Source of the DNA: Oceanospirillaceae bacterium UBA1126
Lineage (GTDB): Bacteria; Pseudomonadota; Gammaproteobacteria; Pseudomonadales; Balneatricaceae
DNA: 14,914 bases
Assembly (NCBI GenBank): GCA_002312935.1
Contig: DCAT01000013.1
Span: forward strand, 14,853 to 29,766
Direction: 5' to 3'
Shown in pieces: positions 8,628 through 14,639 of this stretch; within the stretch, counting starts at the first letter, position 1; every line of letters begins with the position of its first letter. Below the pieces are notes generated by a model. The model was not told where the DNA came from and did no database searches. It worked only from the letters and a program-made list of their open reading frames with translations. Made by a program: the position numbers and the translations under genes.

Positions 8628-8792
8628 CTATTCACTGGTAACAGCATCCAATAGAGCACTGGCTTGAGGCTTTGACCAGGTTAAAATAAGTCGCTTGGAG
8701 ATGACTTCAAACGTTTTTGAAAATACATCGTATTGTGCTGCTTTAGCAAAAGTTAGAGTGACACAGGAGTCGCTTTTTTTAACTTTTCCCAT
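8628..8792 (-). CDS. Putative small protein, 54 residues, unknown function
   Basis: An unrecognised short ORF on the tkt strand, in the 416-bp gap between the methyltransferase gene and tkt. From the ATG it encodes 54 residues beginning MGKVKKSDSCVTLTF and ending ASALLDAVTSE. An in-frame GTG at 8804 would give 58. The composition looks protein-like: a basic N-terminus, then alternating hydrophobic residues with YDVFSKTFEVISKR and LILTWSKPQASALLDAV, compatible with a small strand-helix fold. There are no membrane segments and only one Cys. No strong ribosome binding site is visible, which counts against it. It could be a real small gene, the 3' remnant of a larger one, or chance. A TAG in frame 18 codons before the GTG closes the frame upstream. 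Confidence 0.35.
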   Translation of the reverse strand: MGKVKKSDSCVTLTFAKAAQYDVFSKTFEVISKRLILTWSKPQASALLDAVTSE

Positions 8793-8815
8793 GCCACTCG
8801 GCACGCATGCACGCC

Positions 8816-8834
8816 TGTTCAGTACAAATGAACA
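8816..8834. promoter_or_regulatory. Palindrome TGTTCA-N7-TGAACA
   Basis: Perfect 6-bp arms at 8816-8821 and 8829-8834 around GTACAAA, between the methyltransferase stop and the small ORF. A smaller CCTT-GTA-AAGG follows at 8837-8847. No T run follows on either strand, so I read it as a possible operator for the small ORF/tkt transcript rather than a terminator. The regulator is unknown. Confidence 0.3.
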
Positions 8835-8895
8835 CCCCTTGTAAAGGCTCTAATGTATAGCTTTTGATTCAATGTGGGTCATCCGGCATACTGTT

Positions 8896-9489
8896 TTACT
8901 TAGCCGAACCAGTGAGCGCCACCCAAGGCTCCATATCCCCTGCCATACCCAAAGCTTCTCCCAATTCTGAATGCACGATGTTAAAGCCCGCGTTCTCAAG
9001 ATAATGTTCTAGTTCAGCTTGAGAGTAATAAGCATAATAACGATCATATTTATCCCGCTTTGAACCTTGGCCAAGCTTCATGCCAAGGTGCAAAAAACCC
9101 TTTGGCCTCAGAGCCTTATGCAGCGCCATTAGTATAGCTGCCAAGTGTTGGGGCTGAGCATGTAATAAGCTAAAGTTGGCCCACACGCCGTGGTAAGTGT
9201 TAGTCGTATCAATATCACTGAATTGCGCCTGCCGAGCAGCTATATCAAACTTGTCATTAGCCAACTGCACCATGGCTTTAGCAGCATCGACAGGATCCAC
9301 ACGCAATCCTTTCCCGCGCATAGCCACAGAAGCAAGGGCTGGGCCACAACCCAAATCCAACACATAGTCATTAACCTTAAGTCGGTCGATAAAGCGCAGC
9401 AATATTGGATCCACGCCTAACTCGTCGACCATTTTCAAGTAACTATCCACTTGGCCGTTATAGGCGTCGATGGTTTTTTGATCTGCCAT
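8896..9489 (-). CDS. Class I SAM-dependent methyltransferase, small
   Basis: A Rossmann-fold methyltransferase of 197 residues whose substrate cannot be named. SAM-binding motif I, VLDLGCGPALAS, is at about 43-54. The acidic residue after strand 2 is in GLRVDPVD (about 61-68). Motif II/III follows with WANFSLLHA (about 104-112), then LHKALRPKGFLHLGMKLG (about 123-140), typical of the Methyltransf_11/25 group. The C-terminus (KYDRYYAYYSQAELEHYLENAGF) resembles families that modify small molecules. The ATG at 9489 has AAGGA ten bases upstream; a GTG at 9498 would put that site one base away, so I reject it. The 12-bp ribosome-binding region ACTTCCTTTAAA (+ strand) is identical to that of tkt. 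It lies 84 bp after the zinc-finger gene, possibly in the same transcript. Confidence 0.88.
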   Translation of the reverse strand: MADQKTIDAYNGQVDSYLKMVDELGVDPILLRFIDRLKVNDYVLDLGCGPALASVAMRGKGLRVDPVDAAKAMVQLANDKFDIAARQAQFSDIDTTNTYHGVWANFSLLHAQPQHLAAILMALHKALRPKGFLHLGMKLGQGSKRDKYDRYYAYYSQAELEHYLENAGFNIVHSELGEALGMAGDMEPWVALTGSAK

Positions 9490-9573
9490 TTTATTCACTT
9501 CCTTTAAACAATGACTTACTTTACACCTACGCCCCGTGGCTAATAAAATAGTTATTTATGGGCACGAAATGAG

Positions 9574-9924
9574 TTATTTACCTGCGCACTTTATACATTG
9601 TGTGTAAGAGGGATCAACTTCTAATCTACCACTGCTAATGCCTTTGCCACACGTTAAACATTCGCCATAGTTGCCAGTGGTAACTCGCTGCAACGCTGCC
9701 CCAATTCTTAACAACTGATGCTTGCGCCGCTCTATTGTTTCAATAGCCATACTTTGCGCCCGCATAGCGTCCATTCTAGTTAGCCTGCCTATTGCTGCCT
9801 GGTCAAGCTCGACAGGCTTTGCGGCGTCAACAGACACACTGCTTAGCTTGACTAACTCTAACTGAAGAGTAAGTAATAGCTGCCTAAAATGATCAATTTG
9901 TATTTTTTTCATCAGTTTGTGCAC
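9574..9924 (-). CDS. DksA/TraR-family C4 zinc-finger protein, short form
   Basis: Proteins of this family enter the RNA polymerase secondary channel and alter initiation, often together with ppGpp. It has 116 residues from the GTG at 9924, or 112 from the ATG at 9912. The four zinc ligands are Cys89 and Cys92 (CLTC) and Cys110 and Cys113 (CIKC). Before them are a basic helix (ETIERRKHQLLRIGAALQRV) and VELDQAAIGRLTRMDAM, a segment conserved in short DksA-like proteins. Full DksA has about 151 residues; this form lacks most of the first coiled-coil arm and is not the housekeeping DksA. The start is uncertain: GGAG lies 12 bases before the GTG and lies within a hairpin. It follows a probable terminator after the MATE gene. 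Confidence 0.88.
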   Translation of the reverse strand: MHKLMKKIQIDHFRQLLLTLQLELVKLSSVSVDAAKPVELDQAAIGRLTRMDAMRAQSMAIETIERRKHQLLRIGAALQRVTTGNYGECLTCGKGISSGRLEVDPSYTQCIKCAGK

Positions 9925-9938
9925 ACAGTTTTATCGCT

Positions 9939-9977
9939 CCTAACAGCGACTACCAATACTGGCTCGCTGCAGTTAGG
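9939..9977 (-). promoter_or_regulatory. Leader hairpin covering the ribosome binding site of the DksA-like gene
   Basis: CCTAAC (9939-9944) is the exact complement of GTTAGG (9972-9977), and AGCGA (9945-9949) of TCGCT (9964-9968). Together they give 11 base pairs with one 3-base bulge and a 14-base loop that itself contains CCA/TGG. In the minus-strand mRNA the 3' arm includes the AGG of the AGGAG motif about 12 bases before the GTG start. Folding would therefore hide part of the ribosome binding site. Confidence 0.45.
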
Positions 9978-9984
9978 CCAAAGA

Positions 9985-10012
9985 ACAAAAATTATTGCCG
10001 CTTAGGCCGCAA
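9985..10012 (-). terminator. Probable intrinsic terminator after the antiporter-MATE pair
   Basis: Directly after the MATE stop codon the minus strand reads TTGCGGCCTAAGCGGCAA. This can fold as TTGC.GC/GC.GCAA with one G-G mismatch and a 4-base loop, followed by TAATTTTTG. The layout is that of a Rho-independent terminator, but the stem is imperfect, so some read-through into the DksA-like gene is likely. Confidence 0.5.
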
Positions 10013-10014
10013 AG

Positions 10015-11430
10015 TTATTGGCGCATATGCGTAATTTTAAATGACCTTAGATGAGTTCCAAAATTGGGTTGAACTGGATCTAAGATCTGATTTTTTGCAG
10101 CTTTTTTCATTAAACGTTGTGCTAAGAAAAATGACACAATGGCAACAAAAACACCACCAGCCATTTGACCAATAAGCACACCCTGCGCACCCCAATATTG
10201 TGCACCAAAATAAACAAAAGGTATGATGCCTAGGGTATTACGCCCCCAGTTTATCCAAGTTGAATAAAATGGATGGCCCAAGTTGTTATACGCTGCATTA
10301 CCAATAAAAATAACCCCATTGAATATCCATGCCAAAGACAATGGCCCACAAAATAAGAAAATTAAATCTCGCGCCATCCCATTTGCATCAAACACGTTAG
10401 CTATTGCGCCACGCAAAAAATACAACACCACAACAACTGGAATAACATATATTACAATGAGCACCATACTGCGGTTAAACGCTTGCCTCACTCGGCGGTG
10501 TTGCCCGGCCCCAAAATTCTGCCCAATAATAGGCCCAATGGCACCAGACATTGCAAAGATTAAGGCAAAGGCAACAGGCGTAACCCTGCCAATAATTGCC
10601 ATACCTGCCACTGCAGATTCACCAAATTCTGCGGCCACTTTAATCACGTAAGCCCCACCTACTGGCGCTGCTATATTGGCCAACATGGCCGGGATTGCAA
10701 TTGCAGCGATCGGCTTTAGGTCTCGTTTTATCGCCATAAAAGATAATCCAGAAAACCCCTCATAGCGACGCACAATGTACCACACAGCGACTGCTGCCAT
10801 AGCTATGCGGGACACTACAGAAGCCCAAGCGGCACCATCCAAACCCATCTTTAATGTAAAGATAAAAATAGGATCCAAAATAGCATTCACCACTCCTGCA
10901 ACAAGGATCACCACCATAGATAAGCGCGCAGCACCATGGCTACGCAAGGCTGCAGAAGCAACAATACCTACCAACATAATGGGCATACTTGGTATAAGTA
11001 TTTTTAGGTAGGACACAGCCAGTTCTTGCGTATTCCCCGTGGCTCCAATTAAAGCTGTTAAACCATATAGGTTAAGGTAAATAACACTCGCAAAAATGGC
11101 TGCGAATACCACACCTATTATTAAAACGTGCGTTAACAATTCTGTAGCCACTTCAGGCTTATTTTCCCCAAGCGACCTAGCCACCATAGCGCCTCCCGCT
11201 ATGGCCATGCCAATGCTAATGGAGGTTGTCATAAACAATATGGTTCCGGCAAAGCCAATGGCAGCAGCTAGCTCGTCAATTCCTAACATGGAAATAAACA
11301 ACATGTCAGCTAGGTCCACAGCAAATAAAGCAACAAAGCCAATAGCCGATGTTAGCGACATGGTGATGATGTGTTTGGTTAAATCACCCGTAACAAACTT
11401 GGCTTCATGACTAGTCTTGCTATGGCTCAC
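10015..11430 (-). CDS. MATE family efflux transporter
   Basis: An inner-membrane multidrug/toxin exporter driven by a sodium or proton gradient. The 471 residues are almost wholly hydrophobic, with about twelve helices. N-lobe signatures are VDLADMLFISMLG (38-50) and ILDPIFIFTLKMGLDGAAWASV (184-205). The C-lobe signature is GAIGPIIGQNFGAGQHRRVRQAF (296-318), the MATE repeat of P.IGQN.GAG...R. A hydrophilic tail of about 25 residues ends the protein. It starts with GTG, which forms GTGA with the antiporter stop codon. No Shine-Dalgarno sequence is visible, so translation is probably coupled to the antiporter. The substrate cannot be told from sequence. A terminator-like hairpin follows. Confidence 0.94.
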   Translation of the reverse strand: MSHSKTSHEAKFVTGDLTKHIITMSLTSAIGFVALFAVDLADMLFISMLGIDELAAAIGFAGTILFMTTSISIGMAIAGGAMVARSLGENKPEVATELLTHVLIIGVVFAAIFASVIYLNLYGLTALIGATGNTQELAVSYLKILIPSMPIMLVGIVASAALRSHGAARLSMVVILVAGVVNAILDPIFIFTLKMGLDGAAWASVVSRIAMAAVAVWYIVRRYEGFSGLSFMAIKRDLKPIAAIAIPAMLANIAAPVGGAYVIKVAAEFGESAVAGMAIIGRVTPVAFALIFAMSGAIGPIIGQNFGAGQHRRVRQAFNRSMVLIVIYVIPVVVVLYFLRGAIANVFDANGMARDLIFLFCGPLSLAWIFNGVIFIGNAAYNNLGHPFYSTWINWGRNTLGIIPFVYFGAQYWGAQGVLIGQMAGGVFVAIVSFFLAQRLMKKAAKNQILDPVQPNFGTHLRSFKITHMRQ

Positions 11431-13298
11431 ACTTTTACTTCAGACATAATGGCTTCCATTTGTGAAGTTAGGTCTGCCTCCCAGCTGCCTGCGCGTGCGC
11501 GTATACTGGCAACGTAGGCTTCGTTCTCGAGTGCGGGAATGGCGGGGTCATAGTGTTCAGCAACTGACAACATGCCTTTTCGATCTATATCGGCGAATGC
11601 ATCAGTCATACGCTGTGCCTGATCACGAGAATAGCCTAGCGCTTCGATGGCAGAGCGCCCCATTCGTAGTGAACTATCATAGGTATCTCGTATAATGTCC
11701 CTGCACCCAACATGCCAAAGGTCATACACATGATTACGATCAACCGCCCTTGCAACCACGTGTAAATCTGGGTAGAGATGGTGCACATATTTAGCCAACG
11801 CAGTAATCTGTTCTTTGTCATCAATGGCGATTACAAACAGCTTTGCTTGGGCAATACCTGCAGCCTGCAGCAAATCTGGGCGGGTTGCATCGCCATAATA
11901 GGCTTGCACATCCAGCACTTTAAGCATTTCCAATTGCTTTGAACTAAAATCCATCACTGTGGGAGACATGCCACTGCCACGAAGTATGCGGCTAACAATG
12001 CCACCCACTCGCCCGTGACCTGCAACAATGATCTCCCCTTTATCTTCTATTATGTCCATTTCTCGTTCATCTAACGCCAAAAAGCGTGGCGCTATAATGC
12101 GGTCATAGAGAATAAATAGCGCTGGGGTGAGCAACATTGAAAGTGCCACTATGAGCAATAAACGGTCTGCTAAATCAGCAGGAATAACAGCACTTGAAAC
12201 TGTGAAAGATAACAACACGAAACCAAACTCACCAGCTTGCGCAAGCCCTAAACTGAATAGCCACCTGTCGGTTCCATGCAATTTAAAAGTAATAGCCAGC
12301 ACATAAAGCACGGCTATTTTCAACGCCATCAACCCTAGTGTGAGCCCTACGATAATAGACAGATTATCAAACATTAACCCAAAATTTATCCCTGCACCAA
12401 CTGTCATAAAAAATAGCCCGAGTAGCAAACCTTTAAAGGGGTCAATATCACTTTCTAGCTCGTGCCGGTATTCACTGTTGGCTAATACTACCCCCGCCAA
12501 AAAAGTTCCCAACGCGGGAGAGAGGCCAACCAATGACATAAGTAATGCGATGCCAATCACAATCAACAACGCAGTAGCAACAAACAGTTCTCGTAGTTGT
12601 GCCACTGCAATAAAGCGAAAAATGGGCCCAGTTAAGGATGATCCTGCCACGATGACAGTCGCTATTGCACCCAAAGTAACCAATGCAGCACCCCACCTAG
12701 GCAACCCGTCAACAAGGCTCATCGATTCGCCACCATGCTCGCCTTCTATAGCTGTTGCCGAGTGTGACAGGGCCTCTGTTAGCTCTGGCAAGGCAAGCAA
12801 AGGAACCAAGGCTAACATGGGAATTACTGCAATATCCTGAAACAACAATACTGAGAAGCTAGACTGCCCACCATCGCTTTTCATCAAGCCTTTTTCACTC
12901 AAGGTTTGCAAAACGATAGCAGTAGAAGACAACGCCATTACTAAGCCTACCGCCAAAGCAACAGACCAAACTAGACCAAAGTACATGGCAATAGCCATTA
13001 CGGCTAAGGTGGTAAGCAGCACCTGTCCACCACCGAGTCCTAAAAGTTTAGCTCTCATAGACCAGAGCAATTTGGGCTCTAGCTCTAACCCAACTAAAAA
13101 AAGCATCATCACCACACCAAATTCAGCAAAATGCTGAATAGATATCACATCTACATGAAGCCAAGCTAAAAATGGGCTAATTACAATACCTGCAATGAGG
13201 TACCCCAAAACAGATCCAAGACCAAGCTTAGATGCAATTGGAACTGCCACTACCCCTGCAATTAAAAATACAAATGCCAAAAGAAGAAAGTCTGTCAT
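11427..13298 (-). CDS. CPA2 monovalent cation:proton antiporter, KefB/KefC-like
   Basis: An inner-membrane cation (probably potassium) efflux/proton exchange system. Its 623 residues fit KefB/KefC (about 600-620). Residues 1 to about 400 form the Na/H-exchanger domain. LFLVGLELEPKL (66-77) and LLFQDIAVIPMLALVPLLAL (151-170) contain the ion-path Asp155. The gating loop SEYRHELESDIDPFKG (275-290) is close to that of KefC. Residues from about 421 form a TrkA-N/RCK domain with the nucleotide motif GHGRVG (427-432), followed by YGDATRPDLL and AIDDKE. A Glu/Gly-rich loop at about 175-200 is longer than in E. coli KefC. No KefF/KefG-type oxidoreductase gene is present, so glutathione-adduct gating is unproven. 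AAGGA lies 8 bases before the ATG. Confidence 0.93.
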   Translation of the reverse strand: MTDFLLLAFVFLIAGVVAVPIASKLGLGSVLGYLIAGIVISPFLAWLHVDVISIQHFAEFGVVMMLFLVGLELEPKLLWSMRAKLLGLGGGQVLLTTLAVMAIAMYFGLVWSVALAVGLVMALSSTAIVLQTLSEKGLMKSDGGQSSFSVLLFQDIAVIPMLALVPLLALPELTEALSHSATAIEGEHGGESMSLVDGLPRWGAALVTLGAIATVIVAGSSLTGPIFRFIAVAQLRELFVATALLIVIGIALLMSLVGLSPALGTFLAGVVLANSEYRHELESDIDPFKGLLLGLFFMTVGAGINFGLMFDNLSIIVGLTLGLMALKIAVLYVLAITFKLHGTDRWLFSLGLAQAGEFGFVLLSFTVSSAVIPADLADRLLLIVALSMLLTPALFILYDRIIAPRFLALDEREMDIIEDKGEIIVAGHGRVGGIVSRILRGSGMSPTVMDFSSKQLEMLKVLDVQAYYGDATRPDLLQAAGIAQAKLFVIAIDDKEQITALAKYVHHLYPDLHVVARAVDRNHVYDLWHVGCRDIIRDTYDSSLRMGRSAIEALGYSRDQAQRMTDAFADIDRKGMLSVAEHYDPAIPALENEAYVASIRARAGSWEADLTSQMEAIMSEVKV

Positions 13299-13350
13299 GT
13301 AAGGTTTCCTTAAATTTGTTACTCATGCAAAAAAGAGTCATCCTATGATC

Positions 13351-13403
13351 GTACAAAAAGCAGATCATCTATGTTGAGTAGATGTTGAAGAAATGTTTTG
13401 TAC
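13351..13403. promoter_or_regulatory. Nested inverted repeats upstream of the antiporter gene
   Basis: GTACAAAA (13351-13358) is the perfect complement of TTTTGTAC (13396-13403). Between them CATCTA (13366-13371) pairs with TAGATG (13379-13384) around a 7-base loop. The whole forms a 53-bp two-tier dyad lying 53-105 bp before the antiporter start codon. It may be a regulator site or a structured leader. The rest of the 13299-13558 gap holds AGGAT-AATC-ATCCT (13497-13510) and nothing I recognise as coding. I could place no convincing -35/-10 pair. Confidence 0.4.
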
Positions 13404-13558
13404 AGCCTGTTTGGGGGATTCACCTGCTAGGGTTAGTTTCTGGCACTGACACTTTAATACCTAGCGTGCCTTTGCTGCACAAAGCATAAGGCTTTTAGGA
13501 TAATCATCCTGTGACCTCACCCAACATTGATTTAACACTTTTGCCGATGCGTATAAAC

Positions 13559-13858
13559 TCACGATATGGTGTAGTCAAATACGATAATTTTATCGAGAAC
13601 AGTATTAAGTTTTTTCTTTAACACATCATGCACGGGGTGGGGTAAATAATTCTGTCTAGATTGTTCGTTGTTAAATGTCATTTGAATACAGTGAGAATAG
13701 TCATCATTTAACTTTTCTACACTGTTGTTTTTCCCACATTCGACTGCACAAATTCCATCTATTTTAGTAGCAATAGCCTGAAAATCCTCAAGCACTTCTT
13801 GAATGGCCTTAGATGATGCCGATGACTTAAACTTTACCAGTAAAATATGCCGAATCAT
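13559..13858 (-). CDS. Dabb-domain (stress-responsive alpha/beta barrel) protein
   Basis: A small soluble dimeric ferredoxin-like barrel of the Dabb group (Pfam PF07876 type), whose bacterial members mostly lack a known function. Read from the ATG at 13858 it has 99 residues and starts MIRHILLVKFK, the usual first strand of the family (MIRHIVLFKF). The middle reads DFQAIATKIDGICAVECGKN. DDYSHCIQMTFNNEQSRQNYLPHPVHDVL follows, matching the typical D.SH....F.S......Y..HP.H..., which forms the pocket. It ends with a VFDYTI strand. A TTG at 13870 would add four residues and is less likely. The ribosome binding site is weak. It lies 32 bp after the two-helix membrane gene, so the two probably form one transcript. 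Confidence 0.88.
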   Translation of the reverse strand: MIRHILLVKFKSSASSKAIQEVLEDFQAIATKIDGICAVECGKNNSVEKLNDDYSHCIQMTFNNEQSRQNYLPHPVHDVLKKKLNTVLDKIIVFDYTIS

Positions 13859-13890
13859 TTTGTTACCCAAGAAACTTGCCTTTAAGGCCG

Positions 13891-14166
13891 CTAGCTTTCA
13901 TCTTCGCCAGACTTAACCACCTTACGAAACTGGCGCTCATTGTTGAACCACGTATTTATGCCAATAACTAACCCAGCAAAGAGCCAAATGCCCAAACTTT
14001 GCGCCATATTAAGGATTGAATACCCTTCTTCAATAGGCCTATTGATGATGAAGACCGAAAAAATAAACATAGGTACCCCATAGAGTAGAACCCCGTTGAA
14101 AATAATATACCGGTTTCTGCCTTTGGCTCTTGTTTCAGCCCAAGCAGAATATTTTTTATCTTGCAC
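13891..14166 (-). CDS. Hypothetical two-helix inner-membrane protein
   Basis: A 91-residue protein that I do not recognise. It starts at a GTG with a strong site, AAGGAG, 6 bases upstream. The N-terminal 19 residues are hydrophilic and basic (KKYSAWAETRAKGRNRY). Two hydrophobic segments follow at about 20-41 (IIFNGVLLYGVPMFIFSVFI) and about 54-72 (MAQSLGIWLFAGLVIGINTW), separated by a short loop with RPIEEGYS. A charged tail (NNERQFRKVVKSGEDES) ends it. The positive charges at both ends suggest cytoplasmic termini and a hairpin in the membrane. It is cotranscribed with the Dabb gene, judged by the 32-bp spacing. A TATAAA (minus strand, 14215-14220) could be its -10 box, but no good -35 goes with it. 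Confidence 0.75.
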   Translation of the reverse strand: MQDKKYSAWAETRAKGRNRYIIFNGVLLYGVPMFIFSVFIINRPIEEGYSILNMAQSLGIWLFAGLVIGINTWFNNERQFRKVVKSGEDES

Positions 14167-14481
14167 GAATAGCTCCTTATGACTAACAACGACCCATTGG
14201 TATAGCCATATTATTTTATAGCTCAGTGCTAATTGATTTAGCGTAACACCGTGAAAAGTATAGAGGTTTATTTATAAATTTCTAGGGTGGTCAAGAAAAT
14301 ATTACAAAGCAATGGGTAAGCAGCGCCAAATTAGGGGGATGTTTCGCCCTTAAGGTATCAAAATACCTAGTCAATTTTTCCTAGATATTATGTTTTGAGC
14401 CCTTTACCAGCGCTTACAGCAACTATTGAAGGTACCGCATAAACAAAAGGTATGTTTACACAAAACTGACTCCAATTAACT
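14167..14481. other. Divergent intergenic region between the two-helix protein and metK (distal part)
   Basis: No gene is supported here; only ORFs of about 13 codons or fewer were seen on the + strand. It contains AGGTAT-CAAA-ATACCT (14353-14368), a perfect 6-bp hairpin followed 6 bases later by T5, which might be a weak + strand terminator. It also has TAAAC/GTTTA arms near 14437-14455. AT-rich stretches lie near 14205-14280, where the promoter for the minus-strand pair should be. CTGACT (14466-14471) and AGTCAG (14490-14495) form a spaced dyad over the -35 region of metK. Confidence 0.4.
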
Positions 14482-14510
14482 ATGCAATAAGTCAGCCCAT
14501 AGCCTATAAT
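14482..14510 (+). promoter_or_regulatory. Candidate metK promoter
   Basis: TATAAT at 14505-14510 is a perfect -10 box. A weak -35 (ATGCAA, 14482-14487) precedes it by 17 bases. The bases after the -10, GGCGTCGC, are GC-rich like discriminators of growth-rate or stringently controlled promoters. A dyad CTGACT-N18-AGTCAG (14466-14495) overlaps the -35, as expected if an activator or repressor acts here. The start of transcription would be near 14517, giving a leader of about 120 nt. Confidence 0.55.
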
Positions 14511-14624
14511 GGCGTCGCTTAGCATTCAACGCAAAGCCACAGGCACTCGCCAGAACAATGTTCTAGGCTGGTAATTAAGTCACTGCTAACGATGTCCGTA
14601 AAGCGTCGATTAGTATTCAATTAC
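14511..14624 (+). promoter_or_regulatory. metK leader with direct repeat and alternative pairing
   Basis: GCGTCG(C/A)TTAG(C/T)ATTCAA occurs at 14512-14529 and 14603-14620 (16 of 18 identical). The segment TGCTAACGATG (14584-14594) between them is complementary to both copies. With copy 1 it gives a long-range helix of up to 13 pairs with one bulge; with copy 2 a local hairpin of 12 pairs (three G-U) with a 7-base loop. A separate hairpin, GCCAGAAC-AAT-GTTCT(A)GGC, occupies 14549-14568. The local hairpin ends about ten bases before the GAGG of metK. It does not match a SAM or SAH riboswitch that I know. Confidence 0.45.
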
Positions 14625-14639
14625 GAGGCATGGTTATGA
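14592..14639 (+). CDS. Possible 15-residue leader ORF overlapping the metK start
   Basis: ATG at 14592 opens a frame encoding MSVKRRLVFNYEAWL. Its TGA stop overlaps the metK ATG as ATGA (14636-14639). The arrangement is that of a translationally coupled leader peptide. No clear ribosome binding site precedes it, and ORFs of this size are common by chance. Confidence 0.2.
   Translation: MSVKRRLVFNYEAWL

Noticed and set aside
9490..9498. GTG start for the methyltransferase (200 residues)
   Set aside because: It would sit one base from the AAGGA site; the ATG at 9489 has a workable spacing of ten.
9550..9580. Direct repeat AGTTATTTA (9550-9558, 9572-9580) before the methyltransferase gene
   Set aside because: The repeats are short and AT-rich, and one overlaps the stop codon of the DksA-like gene. 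Likely chance.
12340..12840. 166-codon + strand frame inside the antiporter gene
   Set aside because: Antisense shadow of a clear 623-residue protein. It has a low-complexity Pro/Ser/Thr/Asn composition and no ribosome binding site. The same holds for the + strand frames inside fba, gap and the MATE gene.
13467..13496. Intrinsic terminator GCCTTTGC...GCATAAGGC followed by TTTT (+ strand)
   Set aside because: The T tract is on the + strand, where no gene ends. On the minus strand no T run follows the stem, so it cannot serve the Dabb gene.
14511..14635. Known SAM-I, SAM-II or SAH riboswitch in the metK leader
   Set aside because: I could not fit the conserved cores of these classes. The repeats and helices seen have a different layout. 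A covariance-model search against Rfam would settle it.
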